Positions 36,034 through 47,935 of a DNA stretch of 64,000 bases are shown here, one piece after another. A program made the position numbers and the translations under genes. The notes below the pieces were generated by a model. It did no database searches, was not told the DNA's origin, and worked only from the letters and a program-made list of their open reading frames with translations. The stretch is from Melieria omissa (Eukaryota > Arthropoda > Insecta > Diptera > Ulidiidae). Position 1 is the first letter of the stretch; every line of letters starts with the position of its first letter. The DNA is taken from positions 146,847,427 to 146,911,426 of the forward strand of contig OZ020267.1 of the NCBI GenBank assembly GCA_963971225.1, in the 5' to 3' direction.

Positions 36034-36600
36034 ATGGTTTTTTTGTTTTTTATTTTTTGTCATAGACTTTTATTTTCTTCTTGTTTGTACTAATTTCTAA
36101 ATGTTTAGTTGGAAAGCTTGGAAATTGTTAGAAATAAGAAACAGCTTGTTTATTGTTTTAAATACCAGTAGGTTTATAGGGCCTCTGCTCTCTACAGTCT
36201 TTTCAGAAAATGTGACTTAAAAGTATGTTTTCTTGAACAATCATGAACAGTAATTGTTTCTTCTTCTTTAAGGGGAGTTTTAAAGAGTTTAAACCTCTTC
36301 TAAATTTCTTTCTCTTGCAAACAGTTTGAGTGGCAAGTATGGTTTCAACTGCCATTGGGTCTAAAAGTTTTGTAGGGAACTCCCCCGTTTCCGCCCCAAA
36401 TGGAATCCTGTGCGCGCCACTTTCTATGCCTACACCCACATAGTACCTTTTTACAAAAACAACATTATTTAGAGTTGGGGAATATAAGCACTTGAGAGGA
36501 ATAACGCTGCCTGGATCTCCTATTCGTGTTCCAGAAAATCAAATTCTTCTCCAAAGGTCCAAAGTTTAAATATTCTTCTTTAGTTCTGAAATCATAGCGG
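36034..36600. other. non-coding stretch with a dispersed motif
   Basis: No gene. Around 36325-36400 lies GTGGCAAGTATGGTTTCAAC with CCATTGGGTCTAAAAGTTTT, related to the sequences near 27658 and 35148. Confidence 0.4.
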
Positions 36601-36940
36601 CTCTTGGAGTGTTCGAGAGGAAGGTACTTTGAAAATCTTCGGCCCTGTACGTGTTGGTGACGACTATCGTATACGAACCAATAACGAGCTGTGTGAGCTG
36701 TACGAAGACATGGACGTAGCGCAGCGAATTAACATCCAGCGGCTACGCTGGCTCGGTCATGTCTGCCGTATGGACGACGAAGCTCCGGCGAAAAAGGTAT
36801 TCGATGCGAAGGTTGGAGGTCGAAAGCGAAGAGGGAGGCCGTGTCTCCGGTGGAAGGACCAAGTTGAAGAGGCCCTGTCATCTCTTGGTGTGACCAACTG
36901 GAGAAGGCGGATTGTTATGGCCAGTTAAGTAAGTAAGTTC
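36601..36940 (+). pseudogene. 3' end of a non-LTR retrotransposon reverse transcriptase
   Basis: The frame 36629-36928 encodes the C-terminal tail common to non-LTR retrotransposon polyproteins: KIFGPVRVGDDYRIRTN, RLRWLGHVCRMDDE, GGRKRRGRPCLRWKDQV and SLGVTNWRRR, then a stop. The preceding ALGVFERKVL is in another frame, so one base was lost near 36628. The 3' tail is TAAGTAAGTAAG, a short tandem tail as in RTE-like elements. Everything upstream, including the polymerase core, is absent. A second 3' end of the same family is at 40925. Confidence 0.85.
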
Positions 36941-37009
36941 TGAAATCGTGTTCAAAATTTTTTTAAGTCAATTTCCATCTTTTATGTAACTCAAATTAAG
37001 ACTCAAATT

Positions 37010-37500
37010 ATATCCGCTAATGTCTCGAAAATTACACATCGGATTTGATTTGATATTTAAAAATGAAAACGCGTCAAAATGACCGCAATGGTCTTTCTAG
37101 TGTTAAAAGATTTAACTAAATAAATACTCAAATAATAAAATACTAAATAAGTGCTAAATTTTGTATGAAAATTTTGATCAAATTTATTCTTTCATCAAAC
37201 ATGTTCTTTGTATCACATGTCAAACTTTTTCTTTCATTAAATTCATTCTTCTATATTTCTAAATCTTTCCAATTTTTGAACCTTATTTGATAGAAATACT
37301 AAAGAAAATGCAAATATTTAAAAATGAAAATCCATCAAAATGTTCTTTCTAGTGTTACAAAATTTTACACCAATTTTTGTCTGGAAATTTTGATAAAATT
37401 TATTCTTTTATCAAACATGTTCTTTCTGTCACATCACAAACTTTTTCTTTCATTGATTGCTTTCTTCTATATTTCTAAATCTTTCTAAGATGAGTTCCAA
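37010..37500. repeat. tandem duplication, unit ~215-265 bp
   Basis: The two halves share ATTTAAAAATGAAAA, GTCTTTCTAGTGTTA-like text, AAATTTATTCTTT-ATCAAACATGTTCTTT, AAACTTTTTCTTTCATT and TTCTTCTATATTTCTAAATC. Divergence and an indel of about 50 bp separate the copies. No coding content. Confidence 0.7.
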
Positions 37501-39275
37501 ACTTATTTCATCTTCTGTCAATTTTCTAACCAGACAACTCCCAAATTTCTTCTTCAAAATGCAGCTTCAATGTTTGACTTTAATTGCACCTGATTCCTTT
37601 TGGAATCACTGAAATTTCTGATCATTAATGAAAAATGTTGAAATTATTGATTTGCGTTTTTCTAATTGCTTCCCTTCGATGAAGCTGAGCAAAAAACGGC
37701 AAAGGAAGTAGACAGAAAACATGGCAGAAAATTATGAAATTTAATTTGGTTACAACCAGACGGCGGCGTAAAAAGCACAAAAACAGCGGAAGGAATCGCC
37801 TCGAGCAGGACAACTTTTCTATTAGAAATTGCGATAAAATGTTGCACGCTGGCTGCAGTGAATGAAGTTTGTAATTTTTTCTGCGGAAAAAAAAGAGAAT
37901 CAAATAAAATCGAGCAAAACTTCAGGCACAGCAGAACACAAACCACAACAGGACATCCGGAGCGCTGTCGCGTTCGCTCATTGCTGGCGTTGTTAATATT
38001 GTATGATTGTACTTGTTGTTGTTGTTATTATTGTTGACGCTGTTTGACTGTCTACCACAACACGACTGTGATTGTGCTTGTCACTTGTGGCTGCCGGCCG
38101 CCATGTTCTGCGATTTTGTGCTGCTTGCTGGCTGGTTGTCTGACTGTCTGTTTGGCAGCGCGTGTGAGGCAGCGCAGTGTCTGTTGCACACATTGTTGCA
38201 AAATTGATGAGCCGTAATAATTTCGAGCACAACGCTGGCACAGCCCAACAACAAAACGCGCTGTGGTGCTATGTGTTCGTTGGTTGGTGTCACTGGCAAT
38301 CGCGCATAGTAAAAATTGTTGTTGCTGTTACATTTTGGCAATGCTGAGCAAAATGTTGCTGGTGCATGTTTTTCCAGCTCAGTGCTTCTCAGAGCAACGC
38401 CCAGGGGGGACAATTTTCTGCAGTGCCATTTGTGAGCACTCAACTGCGCGCACTTACTTAATTCGTTCAATTTTCTAAATGAAGTTTCGAATGTTCTTCA
38501 AAAATAAAAATAAAAATTGTTTGACCAAATGTAAACGAAAACACTTCAACACTTGCAAGTCTCCACGGCAACAAAGTTTGGTGCGTAATGAATAATGTGG
38601 GCGTTATTAATTAAATGTAAACAAAAGTGCCTTTGCGCAGTGGTTGTTGTTGTTGTTATTGCAGCTGTTGGACACGTTATGTAAACAACAACGATGCCAC
38701 AGAGACATGATTAATGTTAATTTTTTGTTACCATCAAAAAGCAATGGAGAAAGCAGAAGAAGAAGCAGCAACAGCAATCAACAACATTACAACAACAACA
38801 GTGACATTGTAAGCTAATACAATGTAAGGATAACAGCTGAGATGAACGCTAGCAACAGCTTCAACAACAGTTGATGGGCGCACAGCAGGCAAATCGGACG
38901 GACAGGCGGTCAGTCAGGAAGCATTGGGCCGGTGACAGACGACACACAGCCGGCAATTGAAATTTTAAAATCGACTCGAATTTGCATAAAAGGCCATTAA
39001 ATCATTGGCCTTGGCAGTTGCAGTCGTGTTTAACATTCAAATATAAATTTTGTAAAATAATTTTGGAAAATGTTTGACTGGCCACCGGAGGGGTGAGTGA
39101 GTGGCTCGATGAGGCTTAATGTATGTAAAATGATTTAGGGCTTTTGATTTTTTGAGAGCTGTGTGTGTGTGTTTGTGTGCGAAAAGGGTTGCAAGTGTTG
39201 CTTTATAAAGGGTTTAGAGGAGGGGTGCGGGAGGGGTGAAGGATGGGAACTGAGAGAAAAACTTTAGAAACAATT
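37501..39275. other. gene-free non-coding stretch
   Basis: Patches near 37990-38470 are GC-richer and open on both strands. No recognisable protein is encoded. Simple repeats: GTTGTT near 38013-38025 and 38641-38658, CAACAA near 38780-38800, TG near 39160-39180. Confidence 0.5.
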
Positions 39276-39279
39276 GTTG

Positions 39280-39645
39280 GAGTGCGCGCAAGTCGTTGGA
39301 GTTGAACATAAATGTTTTTAAAACTAATCAAGTTTTTGAAATGTTAGAATTTTTTTAGAAATTTTACAATTTTGTAATTTTGAAGAAAAAGAAGAAGTGG
39401 TTGGCGTACGCGCAAGTCGTTTGGCTTGAACATAAATTTTTTTGAAAATAATTAAGTTTTTGAAATTTTAGAATTTTTTTTAGAAATTTTACAATTTTGT
39501 AATTTTAAAGAAAAGAAGAAGAAGAAGTTGTTGGCGTACGCATAAGTCGTTGGGCGTGAACATAAATATTTTTAAAACTAATAAAGATTTTGAAATTGTA
39601 GGATTTTTTTTAGAAATTTTATAATTTTGTATTTTTTGTGTGTGT
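39280..39645. repeat. three tandem copies of a ~120 bp unit
   Basis: Units begin near 39280, 39397 and 39526 with TTGG-GT-CGC-AAGTCGTT, followed by GAACATAAAT, TTTAGAAATTTTACAATTTT and an AAGAAGAAG stretch. A TG-run segment (GCGAAA-GGGTTG-AAGTGTTGC) also occurs on both sides, near 39165 and 39645. Confidence 0.8.
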
Positions 39646-40043
39646 GTGTGCTTGCGAAATGGGTTGAAAGTGTTGCGTTGTGAAGTCTGAGGGGGGAATC
39701 GGCTACTGAATGAAATACATCAATTAAGAAAATTTTTACAATTTTAGAATAATTGTAGGAAAATTTTAAAAATTTTAATTTTTTGGGAACAGTTTTGAAA
39801 TTAAATTTTTTTAGAAAAATTTTTAAAATTAAAATATTTTTGAAATTATTAACTCAATCAAAAATTGCATTCAATTCTTAATTTTTCAATTTTTTTTAAT
39901 TTTTAAGCATTTGCAACTTTTAAAGTTTCGTCTACACAAAATGAAAACACATTTTCAAAGTTTTAATAGTTCAAAATTTTTTATATAAATTTTTCACTAC
40001 ATATTTGAAAATATTGTTCAAATCTATATGTAAACGTGTTCTA
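39646..40043. other. AT-rich spacer
   Basis: Very AT-rich sequence with T and A runs between a tandem array and a mariner relic; nothing recognisable. Confidence 0.5.
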
Positions 40044-40800
40044 CAAAGCTGGTCTGAAAAGTTGTTAATCTAACAAAGAAACAACAAAAAATTTCTTCAA
40101 TTTTGTTTGTATCTTTCTACATAGTCCTCACACCTCTCCCAATGATGCTTCCATCTCTTTAACCAAACCAAATAGTACTCAGATACTTTCTCTACAAAAT
40201 AGTCGTATATGAAGGTGATGGCTGCTTCATTTGAAGAAAATCTCTGTCATAGAAAAAAAATCTCTGCCTCCCCTTTAACCATTCCAAACAGTACTCGACA
40301 TCCTTCTCTGTAAAATAATCGTTTACGAAAGTGAAGTCATTTGAGAAAATCTCTGCCAGGAAAGACGATTTCTGCCTCCCATCTCTTGAACCAGTCCAAA
40401 CAATACTCGGCATCTTTTCCTGCAAAAAAATCATTTACGAAAGTGATGGCCACTTCAGTTGAAGAAAATCTTTATCATAGAAGAAAGCTTCTGCCTTCCA
40501 TCTCTTCAATAATTCCACATAGTACTGGACGCCCTTCTCTGCAAAATAATCCTTGACGAAAGTGAAGTCATTTGAAGAAAATCTTTGGTAGAAAAGTAAA
40601 TCTGTGCCTCCCATCTCTTCAACCATTCCAAACAGTACTCGACGCCTTTCCCTTCAAAATAGTCGTTTACGAAAGTGATGGCCACTTAATTTGAAGAAAT
40701 CTCTGTCCTCCGAGCGCTGCTTTTAACTTTGGGTACAAAAAGAGTCGCACATCAAGTCGAGTCAAGTCAAATCTTGATACATATTCATAGCCTTTGTTAT
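40044..40800 (-). pseudogene. mariner transposase C-terminus with a 5-fold tandem 117 bp unit
   Basis: The terminus TACAAAGCTGGTCTGAAAAG matches the end of the mariner copy at 49539. On the minus strand, from about 40790, CD-FLYPKLKAALGGQRF corresponds to the mariner region around the last catalytic acidic residue (usual form PCDFFLFPKLK). It is followed by a repeated segment, ITFVNDYFEGKGVEYCLEWL plus KRWEAQ. Landmark TTTACGAAAGTGA-like sequence recurs near 40201, 40318, 40429, 40546 and 40663, so the unit is 117 bp or 39 codons. The end reads RCEDYVERYKQN and a stop. Frameshifts and stops make it non-functional. The N-terminal half is absent. Confidence 0.78.
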
Positions 40801-40924
40801 CTCTCTCACCTTAATTCATTGGTTGTCTAGCACCATTTACTGAACTTCGGCGAGATTATGTTAAGTGATTGAAGTTTTTGAACGTCCCGAAAGCTCATCG
40901 TCTCCCTAACTGGTACACCCACGT

Positions 40925-41105
40925 TTAGTTACTTAACTGGCCATAACAACCCGTTATCGGGTTACCTACTCCAGTTGGTCACACCAAGAGATGACAGGGC
41001 CTCTTCAACTTGGTCCTTCCACCGGAGACATGGCCTCCCTCTTCGCCGTCGACCTCCAACCATCGCATCGAACACCTTTTTCGCCGGAGCTTCGTCGTTT
41101 CAGGT
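40925..41105 (-). pseudogene. 3' fragment of the same non-LTR retrotransposon family as 36601
   Basis: The minus strand encodes DDEAPAKKVFDAMVGGRRRR, then GRPCLRWKDQVEEALSSLG and VTNW, nearly identical to the 36.6 kb copy. It is followed by a short internal duplication (CCCGATAACGGG), GTTATGGCCAGTTAAGT and the family tail. Only about 180 bp survive, as expected of a 5'-truncated insertion. Confidence 0.85.
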
Positions 41106-42419
41106 CAGCTACTTAAAATTTCACGGTGGCAAATGTTGGTGCAGAGCTCCTGAACAAAGTGTCTAACTCGTCTTTAATTGTTGCCTTAAAAAAAAATATT
41201 AAATGAATTTTCTATACTTGATTTTTTAAATTTTTACAAAACACATTTTACACTCACATCGTATGACTCCAACCATTGTCAAAGAACTTCTACACATCCA
41301 AAATGACTAAAATTTGAAGAAATTACACAAATTTTATACCATTTCTTGTCGAGTGCTGCCAAGTCTTCATGTTAAGGCCCGAAAATTTTCAGTCCACGCT
41401 TGTGCAAAACAACATTTTAAAATTTAACGTAAACTAGCTGAAAATTTCTTTGGTCGAACATCATTAACGTTCACGTTTTTACTGTTCAAGTTTTTCCTTT
41501 TTTGCCACCGAATTGGTCTACTTAACTTCCTTGTGTTTCGTTTGCGCGCATTTTACGCTTCATATCCTTTAATGGCATCAAATAGTGGCAACGGCTAATT
41601 TAAGACTTCCTTGCAACGCTCAAGCAACAACAATGAAAAACTCATTAAGCTGTTTTTTTTTTACCGAAATTACATTACTTGAAAATTAAAGTTGCCATAC
41701 CAAGTTGAAAGTAAGAAATTTTAATTTTCTTGCCTAATGAAGCCAACTCTAAGGAGTTTTGCTCATTTGCAGCGCCGGAAATGTCCAAGGACATCTGTCA
41801 CTACCACAACACACACACACACGTGTATATTGCTCAAGGACCTCAACCCCTTTGATTGCAAGTCAAGCATTGTTTCTTGTGCCTAATGAAGTGTAACCGA
41901 ATTGGTAGAGGTGTAAGGACATGCCGCCTGTGAAATGTTGTAAGGATATTAGTGAGGGCGGCATTTTCCAATTTCGCACTCATTGGTTTCTGCGGTCGTT
42001 AGCAGTGCGGCAAACATTTATCATATTGATCGCTTGCTGACTGATGAGAAGCGTATAGCATTTGCAATCATAATACATGTCGAAGACGGCTGTGTTGCAT
42101 GCGTCAAGGGGTAAACACAAATGAGCCGAAGTGTGCAAAGTCATTGGAGCATGTGCGGAGTTATGGTTGAAAAGTCGCCTGAAAGGTGTCGAGTGAGTGT
42201 AATGTGTCGTTGGTTGATCAAAAGCGACAGCTGTTGGGTCCTTTGTGTCCTTTGTACTTGGACTTGACACATTTTTCTAAAGGGAAAATGGGAAGGTTTT
42301 GCTAAATTCATAGAAATCGATAGGTAGAGCGTTCTCAATGAATACAGTGGCAGTTTTATAAATATATTTTTTGACTTAGTAGAAATATTTGTTGGATCTA
42401 AAAGAAGAGAAATCTCACA
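41106..42419. other. gene-free non-coding stretch
   Basis: No recognisable gene. A CA run lies at 41809-41822; otherwise AT-rich unique sequence. Confidence 0.5.
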
Positions 42420-42715
42420 GATCTCACAGAAATCTCAAGTTTACAGATGCTTTAAAGTTGAAAAAATATAGAGAAATATCAGAAATGTTCAAAGTTATTT
42501 TCAAGTTCAGAGTTTAGAATTTGAAAGAATATAGAGAAATATCAGAGAAGTTCACAGAGGTTTTGACTTTCAGGGTCCGAAAAAATACAGTGAGAAATAT
42601 CACAAAAGTTCACAGATGCTTTAAAGTTCACAGTCCAGAGTTTGAAAAAATAAAGAAAAATATCACAGAAGTTCACAGCTGTTTTCAAACTTAGAGTTTA
42701 GAGTCCAGGGTCAAG
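42420..42715. repeat. degenerate tandem repeat, unit ~85 bp
   Basis: Three to four copies sharing GAGAAATATCA, CACAGAAGTTCACAG, TTTCAAGTTCAGAGTTTAGA and TTTGAAAAAATA. Non-coding. Confidence 0.7.
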
Positions 42716-43979
42716 TTTATTTGTGTAAAGTAAAACCGAATAAAAAATTAATTTTTTTTTTTTATTAAAAAATTAAACATAACCTCTTTAATTTGCATTT
42801 CTATGAACTTTTGATTGCTGCTTTCAAAAGTTCAGACAGTTTATTGTTGGAAAATATTTTGGCTTCTAGGGTTAAAGTTTTATTTTATATCGAAAAGAGT
42901 TCTTTCTTCTTCAGTCGAAAGTCTTCAAAAATTCTCCAGTCAATTTAGAAAATATTTCAATTAAATATGTTTAAAATTTTCTATTGATTTTCATAATAAA
43001 TAAATTCAGTATTGTGTGTGTTCAGTGTAAATAAATTCAGTGTTGCACACATTTCGCCTCAAAAATAATTGCACGCGTTGTTGCTGTTTTTGGCACCGCC
43101 TATGCATTTCATTGCATTTGTGGGCAATTAAAAATGTGCACAGGCGACGGCGTGAAAGCCAAAATAAAAAAAAAACAAAAACCAAATTCAAATGAAAACT
43201 AAAAAAAAAATAATCCAAATCAGTATTGGAAAATGCAAAACTCATTGGATTCGAATGCGCTGCCGTGGCAGTGATTTGTGGCCCACAGCAGCGAAAATAA
43301 CGCAGTTGTTTTTATTGTTGTTGTTGTTGTTGTGGCATGGTGACCAAAATTGTGCAGCGATTACACAAGCTTGCGCCGAGTCGAGCCGAGCAGCGCTTAT
43401 GCATAAATTTCGGCTCATTACGCATTGACGCATTGGCGGTGGGGCGTGTCAGCGTGGCCAACAGCAGGTTTGCTCGTCAAATCGGCCACTGGCTGTCGGA
43501 TTGGCATTGCCTGCACCGCAATGACCACAGCGATAGCAGCAAAAATGACGCACAAAAACAAAAGCGCACCGCAAACGGCCGTTCGGTTGTTCGGTCGTTT
43601 CGTCGAACGTCATTTATCATAATCTTATCATCAGTTCGCATTCAATTATAAATCAATCAAAATTGCACCGATTCGAAAAGCAGCGAGCCGGTGCGGTTGC
43701 TTATAAATAAATCTAAAAAATCAAATGCAAATTAAGACAAGGCAATAAAATGCAATGAAATGCAACCGTTGCCAATGCATGTTGGCCATAAATTGCCGGC
43801 AACGATGTGCGTACAAGTGAATTTTATGTTGTGCACAGTTACAGGGTGATTCAAGGGGCGCTTTGATGATTTTTTAAAATTATGGAATGTTGGATGAGAT
43901 TTTAGGATTTTTTTTTTGTTTATTTGGTGATTGTAAAAATGTTGGGATTTTTTGAATTAAATGAACATTTTACTCGAAA
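42716..43979. other. gene-free non-coding stretch
   Basis: A GC-richer part at 43250-43600 is open on both strands next to a GTT microsatellite (43313-43333), with no family motif. The remainder is AT-rich. Confidence 0.45.
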
Positions 43980-45070
43980 TTAACATAGAGGAAAGATAAA
44001 GAGGTAAGACTTAGAGGAAGACGAAACATAGAGGGAAGACAAACAGGAAAGACGTAGGCGAAGACAAATCATAGAGGAACGTAATTGAGGAAAGATGAAG
44101 AAACTTAGAGGAAAGACTTAGAGGAATACAAAACATAGAGAAAAGATTTAAAGGAAAGATAAAGAGGAAACCCGTAGAGGAAGGAAAAACATAAAGGAAA
44201 GACATACACGAAAGATGAAGAGGCAAGACATAGAGGAAGGCACATGATAAGGGAAAACTAAAGAGGAAATACATAGGGGAAGACAAAACATAGAGGAAAG
44301 GCATAGAGCAAGAAAAAACATAGAGGAAAGTCATAGGAGACGGATGAAGAGGTAAGACAAAGAAGAAGACAAAACATAGAGGAAAGACATAGGAGAAGGA
44401 TGAAAAGGAAGGTCATAGAGGTGGAAAAACATAGAAGAAGGACGAAAAGGAAATTCATAGAGGGAGACAAAAGATAGAGAAACGACATAGAAGAAGGATG
44501 AAGAGGAAGACAAAACTTAGAGGAAAGACATAGACGAAGAAAAAACATAGAGGAAAGACATAGGAGAAGGATGAGAGGAAGGACATAGAGGTGGAAAAAC
44601 ATAGAAGAAATACATAGAGGAAGGACGAAGAGGAAATTCATAGAGGAAGACAAAAGATAGAGAAACGGCATGGGAGAAGGATGAAGAGGAAGACAAAACA
44701 TAGAGGAAAGACATAGAGGAAGAAAAAACAAAGAGGAAAGACATAGGAGAAAGATGAAGAGGAAGGACATAGAAGGAGAAAAACATAGAAGAAAGACATA
44801 GAGGAAGGACGAAGAGGAAATTCATAGAGGAAGACAAAACTTAGAGGAAAGATAAAGAGGTAACACATAGGGAAAGCCAAAACACATAGGAAAGTCATAG
44901 GAGAAGGATGAAGAGGAAAGACTTAGAGGAAGACGAAACATAGAGGGAAGATAAACAGGAAAGATGTAGCGGAAGACAAATCATAGAGGAACGTCATTGA
45001 GGACGGATGAAGAATCTTAGAGGAAAGACCTAGAGGAAATATATTTCCTCTTTAGACATAGAAGAAGGAC
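43980..45070. repeat. purine-rich minisatellite with higher-order structure
   Basis: Built from variants of GACATAGAGGAAGACAAAA. A larger period of about 182-186 bp is visible from AAATTCATAGAGG at about 44450, 44636 and 44818. A second level links the two ends: the run starting AGACTTAGAGGAAGACGAAA occurs near 44005 and 44925. Long minus-strand frames (up to 170 codons, rich in Phe, Leu, Ser, Cys) follow from the low stop-codon content of this repeat and overlap in all frames, so they are not genes. Confidence 0.9.
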
Positions 45071-45104
45071 ATACATAAATGAAAGCCATAGAGGCAAACT
45101 GTTT

Positions 45105-45580
45105 AGTAGTCGAGTAGGTACTGAGCTGGTATGCATCAATGCCACAGAGGAGGTTGGTATTCCACTCTTCACTTGCAAACTTCATCTGAAAAATGCCTAC
45201 GAAGACAGGAAGAAGTTGATGACAAAAGAAGGAGTTGATGGCTCCATAAACTACCATGTCACACAGCAAGACAGATAAGGTCTTTGACCAGCTAGAGTAG
45301 ATCTGAGAAATTGATCTTCCAAAGTGATTGTCATGGGAGTCATAACTGGCCATTGCCTCATTGGCCAACATGCTAGAAGACTGAATTTACTGCATAATGA
45401 TTGCTGCAGAAGCTGCAAGAATGAAGACTGCGAGGAAATTGTTGAGTATCTCCTCTGCAATTTTCGGGCACTTGCCAGAAAGTACTTTCGATTTTTTGGT
45501 ACAGCATTTTCTCTGTTGGCTAGTGGAGCCAGAAGATGCGCCCAAGTCATACTGACAAATTCATCATACATCTAATCTAT
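45105..45580 (+). pseudogene. Jockey/R1-like retrotransposon C-terminal fragment
   Basis: Frame 45324-45575 shows the end of the RNase H region and the following cysteine motif typical of Jockey/R1-type ORF2: TGHCLIGQHARRL, CRSCKNEDCEEIVEYLLC and the hydrophobic segment after it. Upstream frames are interrupted by a stop at 45312 and earlier shifts. It is a short, old 3' fragment of a different family from the copies at 36.6 and 40.9 kb. Confidence 0.8.
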
Positions 45581-47454
45581 GGAAAGTGTATAGGCGATGC
45601 CCGCTCACGGGGGCCACATATCCTAAGTGGTGCCACTTAACTGACCTATCCACCCTGTGCACTAGTTTTCCAGCTCGCTCAAGTCAACCAAATGATGCCT
45701 TGACTTTTGATAGATTAATTTGCAAAAACGGCTCGCCAGCTGCGTGCGCGGCCTACTATTGCAACGTTCATATTGCGTGGGTGTGGCACCAGCTTGAGCA
45801 CATACACACTGACACAGAAAAAGCAGTGCCAACTAGTTATCACTGCTTCCAACATGTACGCGCACATCCTCAAGTCAGGCGCCCAACAGCCAACCATGTA
45901 AATGCACACACACCGCAATTAATTTAAGTGACAGCGCAAACAGCGCAATGTCAGGTGTCAACGCAAACAAACACAGCAGCGTTTTAGCTTGGTCGCCGCT
46001 GCCTAATGATCTAATTAGCAAAGCGCACCTTACTTGTGCCGCCGCAGGATAATTTTACACTGTGAATTAATTTCCGACATTCCTTTAATTAATTCGACAC
46101 TCGAATGTGCGCGCGCCTGTGTGTGTGTGTGTGTGTTTGTAAGTGTTCCGACTAACCTCAATTTCGGCAGCGGCACAAGTACAATAATGAGTACAAGTTG
46201 GCGATAAGCGCCATTTCAACAAATCGAAATTCGATTTCGATTAATGTCAGTCAGCGCTGCACCGCGCCACATATGAGCGCACTTCGAGTTCGGTTGCTTG
46301 ACAGTTGTGGCGCTCTGTTGTTGTTGCTGTTGGCAATTCCGCAGTGCAATCAACGTAATCAAAGTTACGTTTCTTAACTTGACATTTAACTTTGGCCGGC
46401 AAAGTGTGCGAACTCGTTGGTTGCTGTTGGTGGAATTAGCGGCTGCAACGCTGCGCATGCGTGGACGAAATTAGTGCAACAAATTTGAAGTTAATCAGTT
46501 TATTTATATCTGGCAGTGTGCTAAGGCCTCGTGTGAGAGTTGTGTGTTGCTTGTGCATTGGCATTATAACGGTATTGCGTAATGCATACCGTTAATGAAG
46601 GACGTTGACTGCATTTTTGCTGCCACATTGCATTTGAATGCGCAAATGGCAAATGATTTCGTTCTTGAGCTGTCACACAGTGGAAGAAAAATTGTTGGTT
46701 ACTCGTTGGCAATTCGAGACAAACCCAAATGATTACGCTCGACAAGTGTGTGATGTGTGTGTGTGATGTGTGTGTATGGGTTGTTGGAAGACGAAATATG
46801 AGAGTAGTAGATAAATGTGTTAGTCGCAAAAAAATAAGCAAGTTCGTGGTGAGAGATGTGGGGGCAGTTATTGTTTCTAGCTATAATGGTCACCAATTAG
46901 TTTTTGATTTTTAGTGTAAGTTTTCCATATTAATATTTAATTTGTAAGAATTGTATTCAAAGACTTAATTTCAATAAATAAATAAACAAATAAATAAATA
47001 AATGAATACAAAAATAAAAAAATTAAAAAATAAATAAATAATTAATAAATAAAAATAAATAAATAAATATATAAAGAAACTAATTAATTAATTAATTAAT
47101 AAATAATTAAATAGTAAATAAATAAATAAAAAATAAATAAATATAATAAATAAAAAAATAAAATAGTTTTAAATAAAAATTAGTGGCTTGATGAGGCTGT
47201 GTGAATTGAAAAAATTAATAAAATGAAAAAAAATGCAATACAAAATCCAATTTTTTATACGAGTACCCAGCATACGCATCTCTCCCAAGGAGTTTTCAAG
47301 GCTCGTTACTTTCTGATCTCCTTACGCACGTTTTCAATTGACTAAATATTTTTAAAACCATTGTCGAACAAACATTGTTTCTTTATTGCAAAACTACCTT
47401 CAGAAATTGTTTTAAGAACAAAAAGAAAATAATAATAAAAATCATAAGAAGTAA
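45581..47454. other. gene-free non-coding stretch
   Basis: No protein gene recognised. TG runs lie at 46118-46138 and 46745-46775; an AATA-type simple repeat is listed at 46970-47170. Confidence 0.5.
46970..47170. repeat. AAAT-type simple sequence
   Basis: About 200 bp of near-continuous AATAAATA, with TTAATTAA interruptions. Confidence 0.85.
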
Positions 47455-47735
47455 AGACTAAGTTGCTGTGAGAATAAAACCTCCTTCAAGACCAACTCGA
47501 ATGTATTTGATGTGAAAAAGTGAAACTACAAGACAACACAACTACAACTTAAGTTGCTGTGAGAAGAAAAGCTCATTGAAGACCAATTCGTTTATCTTTA
47601 ATGTGTACAATAAGTACTTCAGGATTAAGTAGTAAGAATTTGGTCCTTGCAGACTAATTTGCTTAATGTGAATAATGAGAACTTCAGGATTAAATTGTTG
47701 TAAGTTTTAAAGGCTTCTGCGGACCAACTCGAATG
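47455..47735. repeat. degenerate tandem repeat, unit ~70-95 bp
   Basis: Repeated phrases AAGTTGCTGTGAGAA, GAAGACCAA-TCG, TTTAATGTG-A-AAT and ACTTCAGGATTAA recur three to four times. Non-coding. Confidence 0.65.
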
Positions 47736-47935
47736 TGATTGCTTTCCAGATTTGAAAGACTTTTCATTTCAAATGTTTTCATCATACGAGGATGGGACGG
47801 AAAGTTTCCAGAAGGATGCCAGTTATCAGTAATTAAAGTTAGGGAATCTGTTCACGCCTCTTTTGAAAGGTACTCGCCAAAATTTCAGCCATTTTGGATG
47901 CTTACTTGCTGTTTGATAATGGACTGATAGGGGAA

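Noticed and set aside
44258..44770. 170-codon Phe/Leu/Ser-rich minus-strand frame that looks like a membrane protein
   Set aside because: It is produced by the purine-rich minisatellite read on the pyrimidine strand; several overlapping frames look the same.
45030..45371. 113-codon minus-strand frame
   Set aside because: It is antisense to the retrotransposon fragment whose plus strand has the recognisable cysteine motif.
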